From: Xanthomonas hyacinthi
GTDB lineage: Bacteria > Pseudomonadota > Gammaproteobacteria > Xanthomonadales > Xanthomonadaceae
DNA length: 64,000 bases
Direction: 5' to 3'
NCBI RefSeq assembly: GCF_009769165.1
Contig: NZ_CP043476.1
Coordinates: 1,116,001 to 1,180,000, forward strand
The stretch's first letter is position 1, and each line of letters starts with the position of its first letter. Below, piece after piece: positions 50,488-60,929 of the stretch. A program made the translations under genes and the position numbers. A model generated the notes under the pieces. That model was not told where the DNA came from and searched no databases. It saw only the letters and a list, made by a program, of their open reading frames with translations.

Positions 50488-51569
50488 GCCGTCTGCCTCC
50501 GCGGCCGCGACAGGTGGCCGTCGCGCAGATAGGTCCACACCGCCAGCACCAGCAGCGGCACGGTCAGCCACCACAGGCCCAGCGCGCGCGGCAGCTTGTC
50601 GGTGCTCAGCCACTGGGTGCCGATGAACATCAGGTTGGTGCCGACCAGGTAGGCCAGGAACGCCAGCATGATCCGGCCGTAGCGCTGCTGCCGCGGCGAA
50701 CTGCGCGACAGCGGCAGGGTCAGCAGGGCGAAGGCCAGCGCCAGCAGCGGCGGCGCGATGCGCGCGTGCAGCTGCGCATTGGCCTGCGGGCGCGGGTCGC
50801 CGATCAGCTTGGCGGTGGGCAGCAGCTCCGGATCGTCGTCCTTGCGCGCCTCGCTGCGGTCGGGCAGGGCCACGTCGTTGCTGGCGTAGCGCATCAGCCG
50901 GTAGTCCATGCCGTCGCCGGCCAGCGGGCCCTCCACGCGGTAGCCATCCTCCAGGCGCAGGTAGCGGTCGGCCTTGCCCTCGAAGAACATCGCGCCGCGC
51001 TGCGCGGTGACCACGTCCAGGCGGCCGTCCTTCTGCCGCTGCATGAACACCTTGCCCAGCTTGGTACCGTCGCCGGACAGGGTGCTGATGTAGACGATGC
51101 CGCCGTCGGACAGCGGGGTGAAGCGCCCGGCCTCCAGCCCGGCCATCAGCAGGCTGCGGTTGGCCTCGTCGATCAGCCGGTCGGCGGTGCGGTCGGCCCA
51201 GGGGCCCAGCCACAGCGAGCACAGCCCGACCAGGGCCACCACCGGCACCACCAGCATCAGGATCGGCCGCAGCAGGCGCCGCGGGCCGACGCCGATGGCG
51301 GCGATCACCGCCATCTCCGAGTCGCGGTACAGCCGCGCCAGCGCCAGCAGCAGGCCCAGCATCAGCGCCAGCGGCAGGATCAGCGGCAGGTACACCACGA
51401 ACTGCAGGCCCAACTGGGAGAACAGCAACTTGGCCGGGATGCGGCCATCGGCGATGTTGCCCAGGATGTCGACCAGCACGCCGCCGACGCTGACCACCAG
51501 CAGGACGATGAGGGTGGCCAGGAAGCTCTGGATGAAATCGCGCAGCAGGTATCGATCGAGCTTCGGCAT
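50484..51569 (-). CDS. lptF: LPS export ABC transporter permease LptF
   Basis: 361-residue partner of LptG. It begins MPKLDRYLLRDFIQSFLATL, the characteristic LptF start. The ATPase-contact segment is DSEMAVIAAIGVGPRRLLRP, with a periplasmic domain in the middle and C-terminal helices around RIMLAFLAYLVGTNLMFIGT. It is transcribed divergently from pepA. In the shared 108-base gap a TACAAT hexamer could be the -10 element for the minus-strand promoter. Confidence 0.95.
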   Translation of the reverse strand: MPKLDRYLLRDFIQSFLATLIVLLVVSVGGVLVDILGNIADGRIPAKLLFSQLGLQFVVYLPLILPLALMLGLLLALARLYRDSEMAVIAAIGVGPRRLLRPILMLVVPVVALVGLCSLWLGPWADRTADRLIDEANRSLLMAGLEAGRFTPLSDGGIVYISTLSGDGTKLGKVFMQRQKDGRLDVVTAQRGAMFFEGKADRYLRLEDGYRVEGPLAGDGMDYRLMRYASNDVALPDRSEARKDDDPELLPTAKLIGDPRPQANAQLHARIAPPLLALAFALLTLPLSRSSPRQQRYGRIMLAFLAYLVGTNLMFIGTQWLSTDKLPRALGLWWLTVPLLVLAVWTYLRDGHLSRPRRQTA

Positions 51570-51677
51570 GGGGGTGGGTTGATTTAAACTCTCGGATTCG
51601 TTCGCGGCGGAGCCAGCCTAACCCGGCTGGACGTAAACAGCCCGCGATTGTACGGATTTGCCAACGGAATCTGATCA

Positions 51678-53159
51678 ATGGCCCTGGAATTCACCCTGAA
51701 CCACGACGCCCCGGCTACTGCGGCGTTCGATTGCATCGTCGTCGGCGTGTTCGCCGACAAGCGCCTGTCGCCCGCCGCCCAGGCCCTGGATACGGCCAGC
51801 GGCGGACGCCTGACGGCCCTGGCCGGCCGCGGCGACCTCAGCGGCAAGACCGGCGCCAGCGCGCTGCTGCACGACCTGCCGGGGGTGAGCGCGCCGCGCG
51901 TGCTCGTGGTCGGCCTGGGCGAGGCCGCCAAGTTCGGCGTGCCGCAGTACCTGAAGGCGGTCGGCGACGCGGCGCGCGCGCTGAAGAGCGGGCCGGCGGC
52001 CACCGCGCTATTCACCCTGTCCGAACTGGAGGTCAAGGGCCGCGACCGGGCCTGGGCGATCCGCCAGGCGGTGATCGCCAGCGACCACACCTGCTACCGC
52101 TACACCGCCACCCTGGGCAAGAAGAAGCCCGACGACAGCGGCCTGGCCAGCCTGGCCGTGCTTGGCGAAGACGTCACCGCGCTGGCCCAGGGCCAGGCCA
52201 TCGCCGCCGGCGTGACCTTCGCCCGCGAGCTCGGCAACCTGCCGCCGAACCTGTGCACCCCGGCCTACCTGGCCGAGACCGCGGCGGCGTTCGCCCATGG
52301 CATCGACGGCGCCGCGGCCGAGATCCTCGACGAGACCCAGATGCAGGAGCTGGGCATGGGTTCGCTGCTGGCGGTGGCGCGCGGCTCGGCCAACCGCCCG
52401 CGGCTGCTGGTGCTGAAGTGGAACGGCGGCGGCGACGCCAAGCCCTATGTGCTGGTCGGCAAGGGCATCACCTTCGATACCGGCGGCGTCAACCTGAAGA
52501 CCCAGGGCGGCATCGAGGAGATGAAGTACGACATGTGCGGCGGCGCCAACGTCATCGGCACCTTCGTCGCCACCGCCAGCGCGCGCCTGCCGCTGAACCT
52601 GGTGGTGGTGGTGCCGGCGGTGGAGAACGCGATCGACGGCGACGCCTACCGCCCCTCCGACGTGATCACCAGCATGTCCGGCAAGACCATCGAGGTCGGC
52701 AACACCGACGCCGAAGGCCGCCTGATCCTGTGCGACGCGCTGACCTACGCCGAACGCTTCAACCCCGAGGCGCTGATCGACGTGGCCACCCTCACCGGCG
52801 CCTGCATGGTCGCCCTCGGCCACCAGACCGCCGGCCTGATGAGCAAGCACGACGACCTGGCCAACGAACTGCTGGCCGCCGGCGAGCACGTGTTCGACCG
52901 CGCCTGGCGCCTGCCGCTGTGGGACGAATACCAGGGCCTGCTCGATTCCAGCTTCGCCGACGTCTACAACATCGGCGGCCGCTGGGCCGGCGCCATCACC
53001 GCCGGCTGCTTCCTGTCGCGCTTCACCGAGGGCCAGCGCTGGGCGCACCTGGACATCGCCGGCGTGGCCAGCGACGAAGGCAAGCGCGGCATGGCCACCG
53101 GGCGCCCGGTGGGGTTGTTGAGCCAGTGGTTGCTGGACCGCGTTGCGGTCGGGAATTGA
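51678..53159 (+). CDS. pepA: Leucyl aminopeptidase (cytosol aminopeptidase, M17)
   Basis: 493-residue hexameric metallo-aminopeptidase. The catalytic domain shows the two-metal site motifs [15 protein letters not shown] and the family signature [14 protein letters not shown]. Substrate-binding segments [15 protein letters not shown] and [13 protein letters not shown] are also present. In enterobacteria PepA additionally binds DNA at cer/xer sites and at carAB. The lptF/lptG, pepA, holC arrangement is typical of gammaproteobacteria. Confidence 0.96.
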   Translation: MALEFTLNHDAPATAAFDCIVVGVFADKRLSPAAQALDTASGGRLTALAGRGDLSGKTGASALLHDLPGVSAPRVLVVGLGEAAKFGVPQYLKAVGDAARALKSGPAATALFTLSELEVKGRDRAWAIRQAVIASDHTCYRYTATLGKKKPDDSGLASLAVLGEDVTALAQGQAIAAGVTFARELGNLPPNLCTPAYLAETAAAFAHGIDGAAAEILDETQMQELGMGSLLAVARGSANRPRLLVLKWNGGGDAKPYVLVGKGITFDTGGVNLKTQGGIEEMKYDMCGGANVIGTFVATASARLPLNLVVVVPAVENAIDGDAYRPSDVITSMSGKTIEVGNTDAEGRLILCDALTYAERFNPEALIDVATLTGACMVALGHQTAGLMSKHDDLANELLAAGEHVFDRAWRLPLWDEYQGLLDSSFADVYNIGGRWAGAITAGCFLSRFTEGQRWAHLDIAGVASDEGKRGMATGRPVGLLSQWLLDRVAVGN

Positions 53160-53272
53160 GAATGGGGAATCGGGAATCGTGAAAAGCGCTCTGTCTGACC
53201 CAACCGCGCACGGCGCACTCGCCGCCGCCGGCTGTTCCCATTCCCTATTCCCTATTCCCCGTTCCCCGCTCT
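53157..53272. repeat. Composite GGGAATC inverted-array repeat between pepA and holC
   Basis: AATGGGGAATCGGGAATCG directly after the pepA stop faces the inverted array CCCATTCCCTATTCCCTATT before holC. The two arrays enclose about 50 bases of unique sequence. Confidence 0.75.
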
Positions 53273-53276
53273 TCTG

Positions 53277-53699
53277 ATGCGCGCCGATTTCTACCTGATC
53301 GCCAAGCCGCGCTTCCTCACCGAACCGCTGCGGCTGGTCTGCGAGCTGGCGCGCAAGGCCAACGACGCCAACCTGTGGACGCTGGTGCTGGCGCGCGACC
53401 AGACGCAGGCCGAGGAACTGGACGAACTGTTGTGGGCGTTCGACGACGACGCCTACATCCCGCACCAGATCGCCGGCGCCGATGTCGACGAGGAAGAGGC
53501 GCAGGTGCTGATCGCCCCGCCCGGGGTGGAGGCGCCGGCGCGCGCGCTGGTCATCAACCTGCGCGACGACGCCTACCTCGGCGCCTGCGAGCGCGTGCTG
53601 GAAGTGGTGCCGGCCGACCCGGCCGCGCGCGCGCCGCTGCGCGAGCGCTGGAAGCAGTACAAGGCGCTGGGCTTCGAACTCAGCAAATACGACATGTGA
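53277..53699 (+). CDS. holC: DNA polymerase III chi subunit
   Basis: 140-residue clamp-loader accessory protein that binds single-stranded-DNA-binding protein and pairs with psi (HolD). It starts MRADFYLIAKPRFLTEPLRL, and LACRLARKA-type helix sequence appears as VCELARKANDANLWTLVLAR. Family-typical segments are LDELLWAFDDDAYIPHQIAG and ALVINLRDDA. Length and position after pepA fit holC. In most relatives valS follows directly; here two unrelated genes intervene. Confidence 0.93.
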   Translation: MRADFYLIAKPRFLTEPLRLVCELARKANDANLWTLVLARDQTQAEELDELLWAFDDDAYIPHQIAGADVDEEEAQVLIAPPGVEAPARALVINLRDDAYLGACERVLEVVPADPAARAPLRERWKQYKALGFELSKYDM

Positions 53700-53708
53700 G
53701 GCAATGCA

Positions 53709-54941
53709 ATGGCGCTGATCGAAGGGTTCCGTGTTCGCAACTACCGGGCACTGCGTGACATTACGCTAGGAAGGCTCTCCACCGAGCAGCAAAGCGATCC
53801 GTTGACGCCCTTCACAGTTGTCATTGGCAAGAACGGCGCGGGTAAAAGCACCCTGTTCGATGCTTTTGGCTTTGTCGCCGATTGTTTATCCACCAACGTG
53901 GAGTCGGCATGCGACGCCAAACAACGTGGCGGTTTTGAGCGGATGCGTTCACAAGGGATCGAAGAACCCATTCGGTTCGAGATCTACTATCGCGAGGCGA
54001 AGGGCGAACGCCCCATCACATACGAGTTGGCCATCAATCTGGACAGCAGCGGCCGGCCGTTCGTGGAGTCCGAGGTCCTTAAACAGCGCCGCAAGGGACA
54101 GAAGCGCGGTAGGCCCTATCCGTTCCTACGCCTGCACCATGGCGTCGGCAAGGTCTGGGCAGGCGAAGAGGCAGTGGAAACCGCCAGTGGCGAGGAAGAC
54201 CGCGCACAGGAAGACGTCGAACTGACCGATCTGCGGCAATTGGGCATCGCCACGCTCGGAACGCTGAAAGAACACCCGCGCATCAAGCGCTTCCGTGACT
54301 TCCTGAAGGGCTGGTACCTGTCGTACTTTCATCCGGATGCCGCCCGCTCGATTCCAACGGCCGGACCGCAACGGCATCTCGACATCCATGGCGAGAACCT
54401 CGGCAATGTCGTGCAGTACATGGAGCGCGAGCACAAGGAGCGCTTCCAGTCGATCCTGGACCGTATCGCCACCAAGATTCCTGGCGTGCACAGCATCAGC
54501 ACGACAGTGACAGAAGACAAGCGAGTACTGTTGCAGTTCAACGATGGCGCATTCGCCGATCCATTCTATGCAGGCCAGATGTCCGATGGCACATTGAAGA
54601 TCTTCGCCTACCTGCTGCTGATGGAAGATCCCGACCCACCGCCATTCATCTGCATCGAGGAACCCGAAAACGGGCTGTACCACCGTCTGCTCGACGCGCT
54701 CGCACACGAACTGCGCAACCATGCGACCGGGAAGAAGAACGCGCCCCAGATTTTCGTCACCACGCACCAACCCTATTTCGTGGACGCGCTGTCCCCAACG
54801 GAAGTGTGGATCCTCGAAAAGAGCAGCGACGGTTTCTCGAACATTCGTCGTGCTTCGGACATAGAACTGGTGCGCAACCTGGTGGATGAGGGATTGCCGT
54901 TGGGCGGCCTGTGGTACAGCGACTATCTGGACACGAAATAA
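53709..54941 (+). CDS. AAA/ABC-type ATPase of OLD-like family (AAA_21), candidate defence gene
   Basis: 410 residues. Walker A VIGKNGAGKSTLF (40-48), a signature-like GQMSDGTLKIFAYLL (about 289-303), Walker B FICIEEPENGLYH (313-325) and a switch His in TTHQPYFVDAL (His353) place it with the RecF/OLD-like ATPases of the AAA_21 type. The first residues (MALIEGFRVRNYRALRDITL) are the usual start of this family. It begins nine bases after the holC stop, yet its base composition differs sharply: about 53% GC in 54541-54600 against 83% in 53581-53640 of holC. No nuclease domain is fused; the next gene probably supplies it. Related pairs (PARIS, Gabija, OLD systems) protect against phage; this pairing is inferred, not demonstrated. 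Confidence 0.85.
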   Translation: MALIEGFRVRNYRALRDITLGRLSTEQQSDPLTPFTVVIGKNGAGKSTLFDAFGFVADCLSTNVESACDAKQRGGFERMRSQGIEEPIRFEIYYREAKGERPITYELAINLDSSGRPFVESEVLKQRRKGQKRGRPYPFLRLHHGVGKVWAGEEAVETASGEEDRAQEDVELTDLRQLGIATLGTLKEHPRIKRFRDFLKGWYLSYFHPDAARSIPTAGPQRHLDIHGENLGNVVQYMEREHKERFQSILDRIATKIPGVHSISTTVTEDKRVLLQFNDGAFADPFYAGQMSDGTLKIFAYLLLMEDPDPPPFICIEEPENGLYHRLLDALAHELRNHATGKKNAPQIFVTTHQPYFVDALSPTEVWILEKSSDGFSNIRRASDIELVRNLVDEGLPLGGLWYSDYLDTK

Positions 54942-54943
54942 GC

Positions 54944-55594
54944 ATGCACATCGAAGTCTTGGTGGAGGACAGTTCCGGAGCGAAGCTGATCGAAATTCTC
55001 CTGCCTCGGGTCATCGGCCAACATGGGCAGCCGCACACCTGGCGCATTATCGACTACAAGACCATTGGCCGGATCCCCCGCGGTCTTTCAACCGCATCGG
55101 ACCCCGCAAAGCGAGCACTGCTGAACCAATTGCCCGGAGTGCTAAATGGCTACGGCAATACGCCAGGCATCGATGCGGTCGTCGTCGTCGTGGACACCGA
55201 CCAACGTGACTGCAGCGCGTTCCTGAAGGAACTGAAGGACGTTCTGGCGCGCTGCCATGCAAAGCCCAACACGCTGTTTCGTCTGGCAATCGAGGAAATG
55301 GAAGCCTGGCTACTAGGCGACAGGCAGGCGCTTCTTGCCGCCTATCCAAAAGCGCGGAAAGACATTCTTGCCAACTACCAGCAAGACAGCATCTGCGGCA
55401 CCTGGGAACTGTTGGCGGATGCCATCCACCCTGGCGGTTCGATCGCGATCCGCAAAGCAGGGTGGCCGTTGCCCGGTGAGGTCAAACATGCATGGGCCAG
55501 CCAGATCGGCCCAAGGATGGACGTGGAACGCAATCAATCTCCAAGCTTCCGCAAGTTCCGGGATGGAATACGGAAGTTGGCGCAAGTCAACTAG
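54944..55594 (+). CDS. DUF4276/TOPRIM-like protein, partner of the AAA ATPase
   Basis: 216 residues. A TOPRIM-like arrangement is visible: an acidic residue in the first strand ([20 protein letters not shown], Glu8), the DxD at [12 protein letters not shown] (Asp84, Asp86), and then [14 protein letters not shown] (Glu117-118, Glu120), the hallmark of the DUF4276 family. TOPRIM proteins of this sort act as nucleases in OLD-like systems. The ATG is two bases after the ATPase stop, so both are co-translated. Lower GC than holC and valS (62% in 55201-55260). The nuclease role is an inference. Confidence 0.75.
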   Translation: MHIEVLVEDSSGAKLIEILLPRVIGQHGQPHTWRIIDYKTIGRIPRGLSTASDPAKRALLNQLPGVLNGYGNTPGIDAVVVVVDTDQRDCSAFLKELKDVLARCHAKPNTLFRLAIEEMEAWLLGDRQALLAAYPKARKDILANYQQDSICGTWELLADAIHPGGSIAIRKAGWPLPGEVKHAWASQIGPRMDVERNQSPSFRKFRDGIRKLAQVN

Positions 55595-55661
55595 CGACGC
55601 AGAAGCCAACATTACATTCCTACGCGCACTTATTTCTTCGCATTCATTTCCCGGTTCCGCC

Positions 55662-58658
55662 ATGACCCAACTCGCCCCCAGCTACGACCCCACCTCCTTC
55701 GAATCGCGCCTGTACGCCCAGTGGGAAGCGGCCGGCTACTTCAAGCCGTCCGGGCAGGGCGAGGCGTACACGGTGCTGCTGCCGCCGCCCAACGTGACCG
55801 GCACCCTGCACATGGGCCACGCCTTCCAGCAGACGCTGATGGACGCGCTGGTGCGCTACCACCGCATGCGCGGCTTCGACACGCTGTGGCAGGTCGGCAG
55901 CGACCACGCCGGCATCGCCACCGAGATGGTGGTGTCGCGCAACCTGGCGCTGGCAGGCAAGGGCGAGACCCGCGACTCGCTGGGGCGCGAGGGCTTCATC
56001 GCCAAGGTGTGGGAATGGAAGGCGCAGTCGGGCGACATCATCGAGCGGCAGATGCGTCGCCTGGGCACCTCCAGCGACTGGTCGCGCAGCACCTTCACCA
56101 TGGACCCGCAGCCGTCGGCGGCGGTGGTCGAGGCGTTCGTGCGCTGGCACGAGCAGGGCCTGATCTACCGCGGCCAGCGCCTGGTCAACTGGGACCCGGT
56201 GCTGAAGACCGCGATCTCCGACCTGGAAGTGGAGAACGTCGAGGAAGACGGCTTCCTGTGGTCGATCGCCTACACGCTCGAAGACGGCGCCAGCTACGAA
56301 CACGTCGAGCATGATGCCGACGGCAACGAGACCCTGCGCGAGACCCGCGACTATCTGGTAGTGGCCACCACGCGCCCGGAAACCCTGCTCGGCGACACCG
56401 CGGTGATGGTGCACCCGGAAGATGCGCGCTACGCGCACCTGATCGGCAGGACGGTGACGCTGCCACTGACCGGCCGCCAGGTGCCGGTGATCGGCGACGA
56501 CTACGTGGACCGCGCGTTCGGCACCGGCGTGGTCAAGGTGACGCCGGCGCACGATTTCAATGATTACCAGGTTGGCGTGCGGCATGGGCTGCCGATGATC
56601 AACATCCTCACACCAGACGCGAAGATTATCGGGATATCTAGCTATCGTGAGCGGCGCAATACTGAAAATCCCCGCGATCCGATTCTGACTCGGGAGCGCG
56701 ATGCTCTACCTTTCGATATCGGAATTCCTGAAAAATATTGGAACCTTGACCGGTACGAGGCTCGCAAACTTATCCTAGCCGATCTAGAAGACGAAGGTCG
56801 ATTGGTCGAGACCAAGCCGCACAAGCTGCAGGTGCCGCGCGGCGACCGCACCGGCCAGGTGATCGAGCCCTACCTCACCGACCAGTGGTTCGTGAAGATG
56901 GACGCGCTGGCCAAACGCGGCCTGGAGCTGGTCGAGTCGGGCCAGGTCAAGTTCGTGCCGCCGAACTGGATCAACACCTATCGCCACTGGATGGAAAACA
57001 TCCAGGACTGGTGCATCAGCCGCCAGCTGTGGTGGGGCCATCGCATTCCGGCGTGGTTCGACGACGCCGGCAATTGCTACGTCGGCCGCGACGAGGCGCA
57101 GGCGCGCGCGAAGAACGGCCTCGGCGCCGAGATCGCCCTGCACCAGGACAGCGACGTGCTGGAGACCTGGTTCTCCTCGCAGCTGTGGCCGTTCTCGACG
57201 ATGGGCTGGCCGGATCCGCAGGCGATGGCCGAGCGCGGCTTCGCGCGCTACCTGCCGTCGAGCGTGCTGGTCACCGGCTTCGACATCATCTTCTTCTGGG
57301 TGGCGCGGATGATCATGGCCACCGACAGCTTCACCGGCCAGGTGCCGTTCCACGACGTGTACATCACCGGCCTGATCCGCGACAAGGACGGGCAGAAGAT
57401 GTCCAAGTCCAAGGGCAACGTGCTCGACCCGCTGGACATCATCGACGGCATCGGCATCGAGGACCTGGTCGCCAAGCGCACCAGCGGGCTGATGCAGCCG
57501 CGCATGGCCGAGAAGATCGAGAAGGCCACGCGCAAGGAATTCCCCGAGGGCATCATCGCCCACGGCGCCGACGCGCTGCGCTTCACCATCGCCGCGCTGG
57601 CCGGCCACGGCCGCGACATCAAGTTCGACCTGGGCCGCGCCGAGGGCTACAAGAACTTCTGCAACAAGCTGTGGAATGCCAGCCGCTTCGTGCTGATGAA
57701 CACGCGCCCCGAGGATCCCGGGGCTGCGACAGCGACGAACGCGTCGCCACGCGCCCAGATGGCGAACCATGCGGACACCGCTTTGCATCTGGACCCGGGC
57801 AAGCACGCGCCGGTCACCGATGCCGAGAAGTGGATTTTGGTGCGGCTGGACAAGGTCGCCGCCGAGGCGCAGGCGCACTACGCCGCCTACCGCTTCGACC
57901 TGCTGGCGCAGTGCCTGTACGAGTTCGCCTGGAACGAATTCTGCGATTGGTTCCTGGAGCTGGCCAAGCCTGCGTTGAACGGCGACGATGCCGCGGCCGC
58001 CGACAGCACCCGCCACACCCTGCTGCAGGTGCTGGAGACGCTGCTGCGCCTGCTGCACCCGCTGACCCCGTTCGTCACCGAGGAACTGTGGCAGCAGGTG
58101 GCACCGCGCCTGGGCATCGCCGCGCCGACCATCTCGCTGCAGCCGTATCCGCTTGCCGGCGCGCTGGACGTGGCCGCCTATGCCGGCGCCGAAGCCGACA
58201 TCGAGTGGCTCAAGGCGATGGTCTCGGCGCTGCGCCGGGTGCGCAGCGAACTCAACGTGCCGCCGTCCAAGCGGGTGCCGCTGCTGCTGCAGGGCGGGCA
58301 CGCCGAGGACCGCGCACGGGTGCAGCGCTTCGCCTCGCAGCTGACGTTCCTGCTGCGGCTGGAGGCGATCCAGTGGCTGGACGCAGCGCAGGACGCACCG
58401 CCGGCCGCGGCGGCGATCGTCGGCGAGCTGCGGCTGCTGGTGCCGCTGCAGGGCCTGGTCGACCTGGACGCCGAGCGCAGCCGCCTGGACAAGGAGATCA
58501 AGCGCGTGGACGCGGAGATCGGCAAGTGCACCGGCAAGCTCGGCAACGCCACCTTCGTGCAGAACGCCCCGGCGGCGGTGGTCGAGCAGGAGCGCGCGCG
58601 CCTGGCCGACTGGACCACGCAGCTGGCCGGCCTGCGCGAGCAGCGCGCCAAGCTGTAG
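55662..58658 (+). CDS. valS: Valyl-tRNA synthetase
   Basis: 998-residue class I synthetase with CP1 editing domain. HIGH-type signature [10 protein letters not shown] near residue 47, and [12 protein letters not shown] for the catalytic loop. Editing-domain motif [17 protein letters not shown] and anticodon-binding region [14 protein letters not shown] are present. The C-terminal coiled coil ([20 protein letters not shown]) is typical of ValRS. Between about residues 313 and 385 the DNA falls to 43% GC (56701-56760) against 72% just after it (56821-56880). The protein there reads [20 protein letters not shown], which looks like a foreign segment. The reading frame is intact, so it should be functional. 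Confidence 0.97.
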   Translation: MTQLAPSYDPTSFESRLYAQWEAAGYFKPSGQGEAYTVLLPPPNVTGTLHMGHAFQQTLMDALVRYHRMRGFDTLWQVGSDHAGIATEMVVSRNLALAGKGETRDSLGREGFIAKVWEWKAQSGDIIERQMRRLGTSSDWSRSTFTMDPQPSAAVVEAFVRWHEQGLIYRGQRLVNWDPVLKTAISDLEVENVEEDGFLWSIAYTLEDGASYEHVEHDADGNETLRETRDYLVVATTRPETLLGDTAVMVHPEDARYAHLIGRTVTLPLTGRQVPVIGDDYVDRAFGTGVVKVTPAHDFNDYQVGVRHGLPMINILTPDAKIIGISSYRERRNTENPRDPILTRERDALPFDIGIPEKYWNLDRYEARKLILADLEDEGRLVETKPHKLQVPRGDRTGQVIEPYLTDQWFVKMDALAKRGLELVESGQVKFVPPNWINTYRHWMENIQDWCISRQLWWGHRIPAWFDDAGNCYVGRDEAQARAKNGLGAEIALHQDSDVLETWFSSQLWPFSTMGWPDPQAMAERGFARYLPSSVLVTGFDIIFFWVARMIMATDSFTGQVPFHDVYITGLIRDKDGQKMSKSKGNVLDPLDIIDGIGIEDLVAKRTSGLMQPRMAEKIEKATRKEFPEGIIAHGADALRFTIAALAGHGRDIKFDLGRAEGYKNFCNKLWNASRFVLMNTRPEDPGAATATNASPRAQMANHADTALHLDPGKHAPVTDAEKWILVRLDKVAAEAQAHYAAYRFDLLAQCLYEFAWNEFCDWFLELAKPALNGDDAAAADSTRHTLLQVLETLLRLLHPLTPFVTEELWQQVAPRLGIAAPTISLQPYPLAGALDVAAYAGAEADIEWLKAMVSALRRVRSELNVPPSKRVPLLLQGGHAEDRARVQRFASQLTFLLRLEAIQWLDAAQDAPPAAAAIVGELRLLVPLQGLVDLDAERSRLDKEIKRVDAEIGKCTGKLGNATFVQNAPAAVVEQERARLADWTTQLAGLREQRAKL

Positions 58659-58742
58659 GGTTCTGGCACCTGCCGCTGCCGGTATCCGCACCGGGTGGCG
58701 ATGTGCGTCGGCAGGCGCGTTTTGTTCTCGATGGCCGGCAAG

Positions 58743-58812
58743 TTGTGGGAGCGACTTCAGTCGCGACGGGCTTTATCGGTAGTGCCCGTCGCGACTGAAG
58801 TCGCTCCCACAA
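58743..58812. repeat. Perfect 28-bp inverted repeat at convergent valS/pectate lyase junction
   Basis: Arms of 28 bases starting TTGTGGGAGCGACTTCAGTC (58743-58770 and 58785-58812) flank a 14-base loop. It is nearly identical to the copy at 27412-27481 and again lies between two convergent genes. The whole gap 58659-58857 holds nothing else recognisable. Confidence 0.9.
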
Positions 58813-58857
58813 TGTCCTGCATGCCGCCGCCCGGAATCTGGCGGCGGCACACATCCC

Positions 58858-60012
58858 TCAGAGCTTGCCGGCACCCGCCTTGGCCTTGACGTCGCTCGCC
58901 ACCTTGTTCGTCGGCAGCAGCGCATAGGTGTACGGCGGCGTCCAGCCGATGCTGTTGTTCCACGAGCAGGTCAGCGCCTTGCCGTTGAGCAGCGAGCCGA
59001 AATCGCGGTACACGCTGCCGCCGTAGTTGGCGGCGATCTTGTCGCAGCTGCTGACCCCGCTGATGTCGAAGGCGTTGTTCTCGGAGAAGATCTTCGACTC
59101 CTTGCCGACGCCGTGCGCGTGCGAGAACGGGTACACCGCGTGGCTGGCGCTGCCGACGTGGTAGTTGTTGTACAGATGCACCTGGCCGAAGCGCACCCGC
59201 GGCGCGCGCCCGGAAATGTTCTCGAACAGGGTGTTGTGGATGGTCACCTTCAGCTTGCCGCTGTCGGTGCCGGAGGCGCTGTCGCTGGAGCCGATCAGGT
59301 TGTTCTTCTCGTGCGACTTGAACGCCGAGTACGAGATGGTCACGTAGTTGGCGCCCTTCTTCACGTCCAGCGCGCCGTCGTGGTGCTGCTTGGGGCGGCC
59401 GTTGGCGGTGCCGTTCTGGTCGTCGGTGCGGCGCCCGTCGGTGAAGGTGACGTGGTCCACCCACACGTTGCTGGCGCCTTCGATGGTCAGCCCGTCGTAC
59501 TCGGCATTCCAGTTGCCGTCGCTGCCGTCGTCCGGATCCCACACCGGCTGCGGATCCCACGGGTTCTCGATGGTGAGGTTGCGGATGATCACGTCGTTGG
59601 CCTTGACGTACAGGTAGGCCTCGCGGATCTGCGCATTGGAACCGGCCCCGATCAGCGTGGTCTTGGTGGGAATGTCCAGGCGCGCGCGGCTCTCCATGTC
59701 CGCGGTGGTGGTATAGGCCTTGCCTTCGCTGACATCGACGATGCCGTTGATCTTGATGATGCGGCCGTTGCTGCCGACGCTGGCCGTCAGCGCGGCCTTC
59801 AGCTGCGCGGCGGTGCTGACGCTGTAGACGTTGGCGGCCGCAGCCCTGGAACCGCCCTTGGTGCCGCCGTTCTGCATCGCCCAACCGGTAGTGGCGACCT
59901 CCAGGCTGGCATCGGCATGGGCGCTGCCGGCCGCGCCTGCGAAACAGAGTACGAACGCGAGCGCGCGGACCGGCGTGCACGGGAACGGTGCGATGAGGGA
60001 CTGTGTCTTCAT
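58858..60012 (-). CDS. pel: Secreted pectate lyase (PL1 family)
   Basis: Cleaves polygalacturonate by beta-elimination; a plant-cell-wall-degrading enzyme secreted through Sec and then the Xps machine. 384 residues. Signal peptide [10 protein letters not shown]...AGSAHAD. The beta-helix domain shows [10 protein letters not shown] (about 184), [20 protein letters not shown] (212 on) and [19 protein letters not shown]. The last contains the Arg of the catalytic RxPxxR motif, and calcium-binding Asp residues precede it. The ATG at 60012 has GAGG seven bases upstream. The symbol only denotes the class; which Pel paralogue it is cannot be stated. Confidence 0.93.
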   Translation of the reverse strand: MKTQSLIAPFPCTPVRALAFVLCFAGAAGSAHADASLEVATTGWAMQNGGTKGGSRAAAANVYSVSTAAQLKAALTASVGSNGRIIKINGIVDVSEGKAYTTTADMESRARLDIPTKTTLIGAGSNAQIREAYLYVKANDVIIRNLTIENPWDPQPVWDPDDGSDGNWNAEYDGLTIEGASNVWVDHVTFTDGRRTDDQNGTANGRPKQHHDGALDVKKGANYVTISYSAFKSHEKNNLIGSSDSASGTDSGKLKVTIHNTLFENISGRAPRVRFGQVHLYNNYHVGSASHAVYPFSHAHGVGKESKIFSENNAFDISGVSSCDKIAANYGGSVYRDFGSLLNGKALTCSWNNSIGWTPPYTYALLPTNKVASDVKAKAGAGKL

Positions 60013-60437
60013 CCTGGGACCTCGTGAGCATGAGTGGAGTCGTCGCGCTCGCGGCGCGTTCCGCATCGCGGAGAGCGCGTGACCCGAGCGCATTCGCTGT
60101 CCCTTCGGACAACTGCGCGTCATGCCGTTGAAGGACGCAGCGCCGAAGAGGCGCGCACTGTAGGGAGTGGGTTCGGCTTGGGAAGAGGCAAATGCGCCGC
60201 GCGCGTATTCGGCGCTGCGATATGGGGAAGGCATCCAGCAAAACCTGCGCGCGGCAGGCCTTATTCGCCGGCTTCCGCTGCGGGACAACAATGCTGTCCC
60301 GACGACAAGTCGCGACATTGCGCAAACGCGCAATGCACTCCAGAAACCTGCGGAAAAAAGCCAGCGCCAGGCTGCGATCGGAGCGGCTGGCATGCCGCCA
60401 TGCCGGCACGGCGCCAGCAGCAGGACGGCTGCGCCCG
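60013..60437. other. Gene-free region upstream of pectate lyase and downstream of rimI
   Basis: 425 bases without a supportable gene. It contains a perfect hairpin CATTGCGC-AAAC-GCGCAATG at 60316-60335 and a near-perfect one GCTGGCATGCCGCCATGCCG at about 60385-60406, close to the end of rimI. Neither has a T-tract. No clear promoter was picked for the lyase. Confidence 0.5.
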
Positions 60438-60929
60438 CTACGACATGCCTTCGAAGAACAGCTCGATCGCCATCACCAGCGCGTCCTCGCGACCGTTCGC
60501 CGCCGGGTAGTAGCGCGGGCGGCGGCCGATCTCGTTGAAGCCTTCGCTGTGGTACAGCGCGATCGCGCCGGGATTGGACGGGCGCACTTCCAGGAACACG
60601 CGGCGCGCGCCCAGGTCGGCGCCGTACTTGATCAGCGCGCGCAACAGCAGGCGGCCGTAGCCGCGCGACTGCCGTTCCGGCGCGACGCAGACGTTGAGGA
60701 TGTGCGCCTCCTCGGCGGCGACGCTGATCACGCCGTAGCCGACGATCCGGCCCTGCTCCTGCAGCACCCAGCCCGGATAGCCGGCCTGCAGGCAGTCGCG
60801 GAAGATGCCGCGCGTCCACGGGAACGGATAGGCGCGGTGCTCGATCTCCATCACCGTATCGAGGTCGGTTTCGCGCAAGCTGCGCAGCGTCGCCGCCGCC
60901 GGCGAGGACGCCGAACCCAGCGCGCTCAC
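60438..60929 (-). CDS. rimI: Ribosomal-protein-alanine N-acetyltransferase
   Basis: 163-residue GNAT acetyltransferase that modifies the N-terminus of ribosomal protein S18. The acetyl-CoA loop is [20 protein letters not shown] (Q/RxxGxG/A-type), preceded by [14 protein letters not shown]. The family-specific [20 protein letters not shown] and [20 protein letters not shown] segments are present. The GTG at 60929 overlaps the upstream gene's stop as GTGA, and the product then starts 20 residues before the conserved domain. The neighbour upstream looks like HolD, the pairing known from enterobacteria. Confidence 0.92.
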   Translation of the reverse strand: MSALGSASSPAAATLRSLRETDLDTVMEIEHRAYPFPWTRGIFRDCLQAGYPGWVLQEQGRIVGYGVISVAAEEAHILNVCVAPERQSRGYGRLLLRALIKYGADLGARRVFLEVRPSNPGAIALYHSEGFNEIGRRPRYYPAANGREDALVMAIELFFEGMS

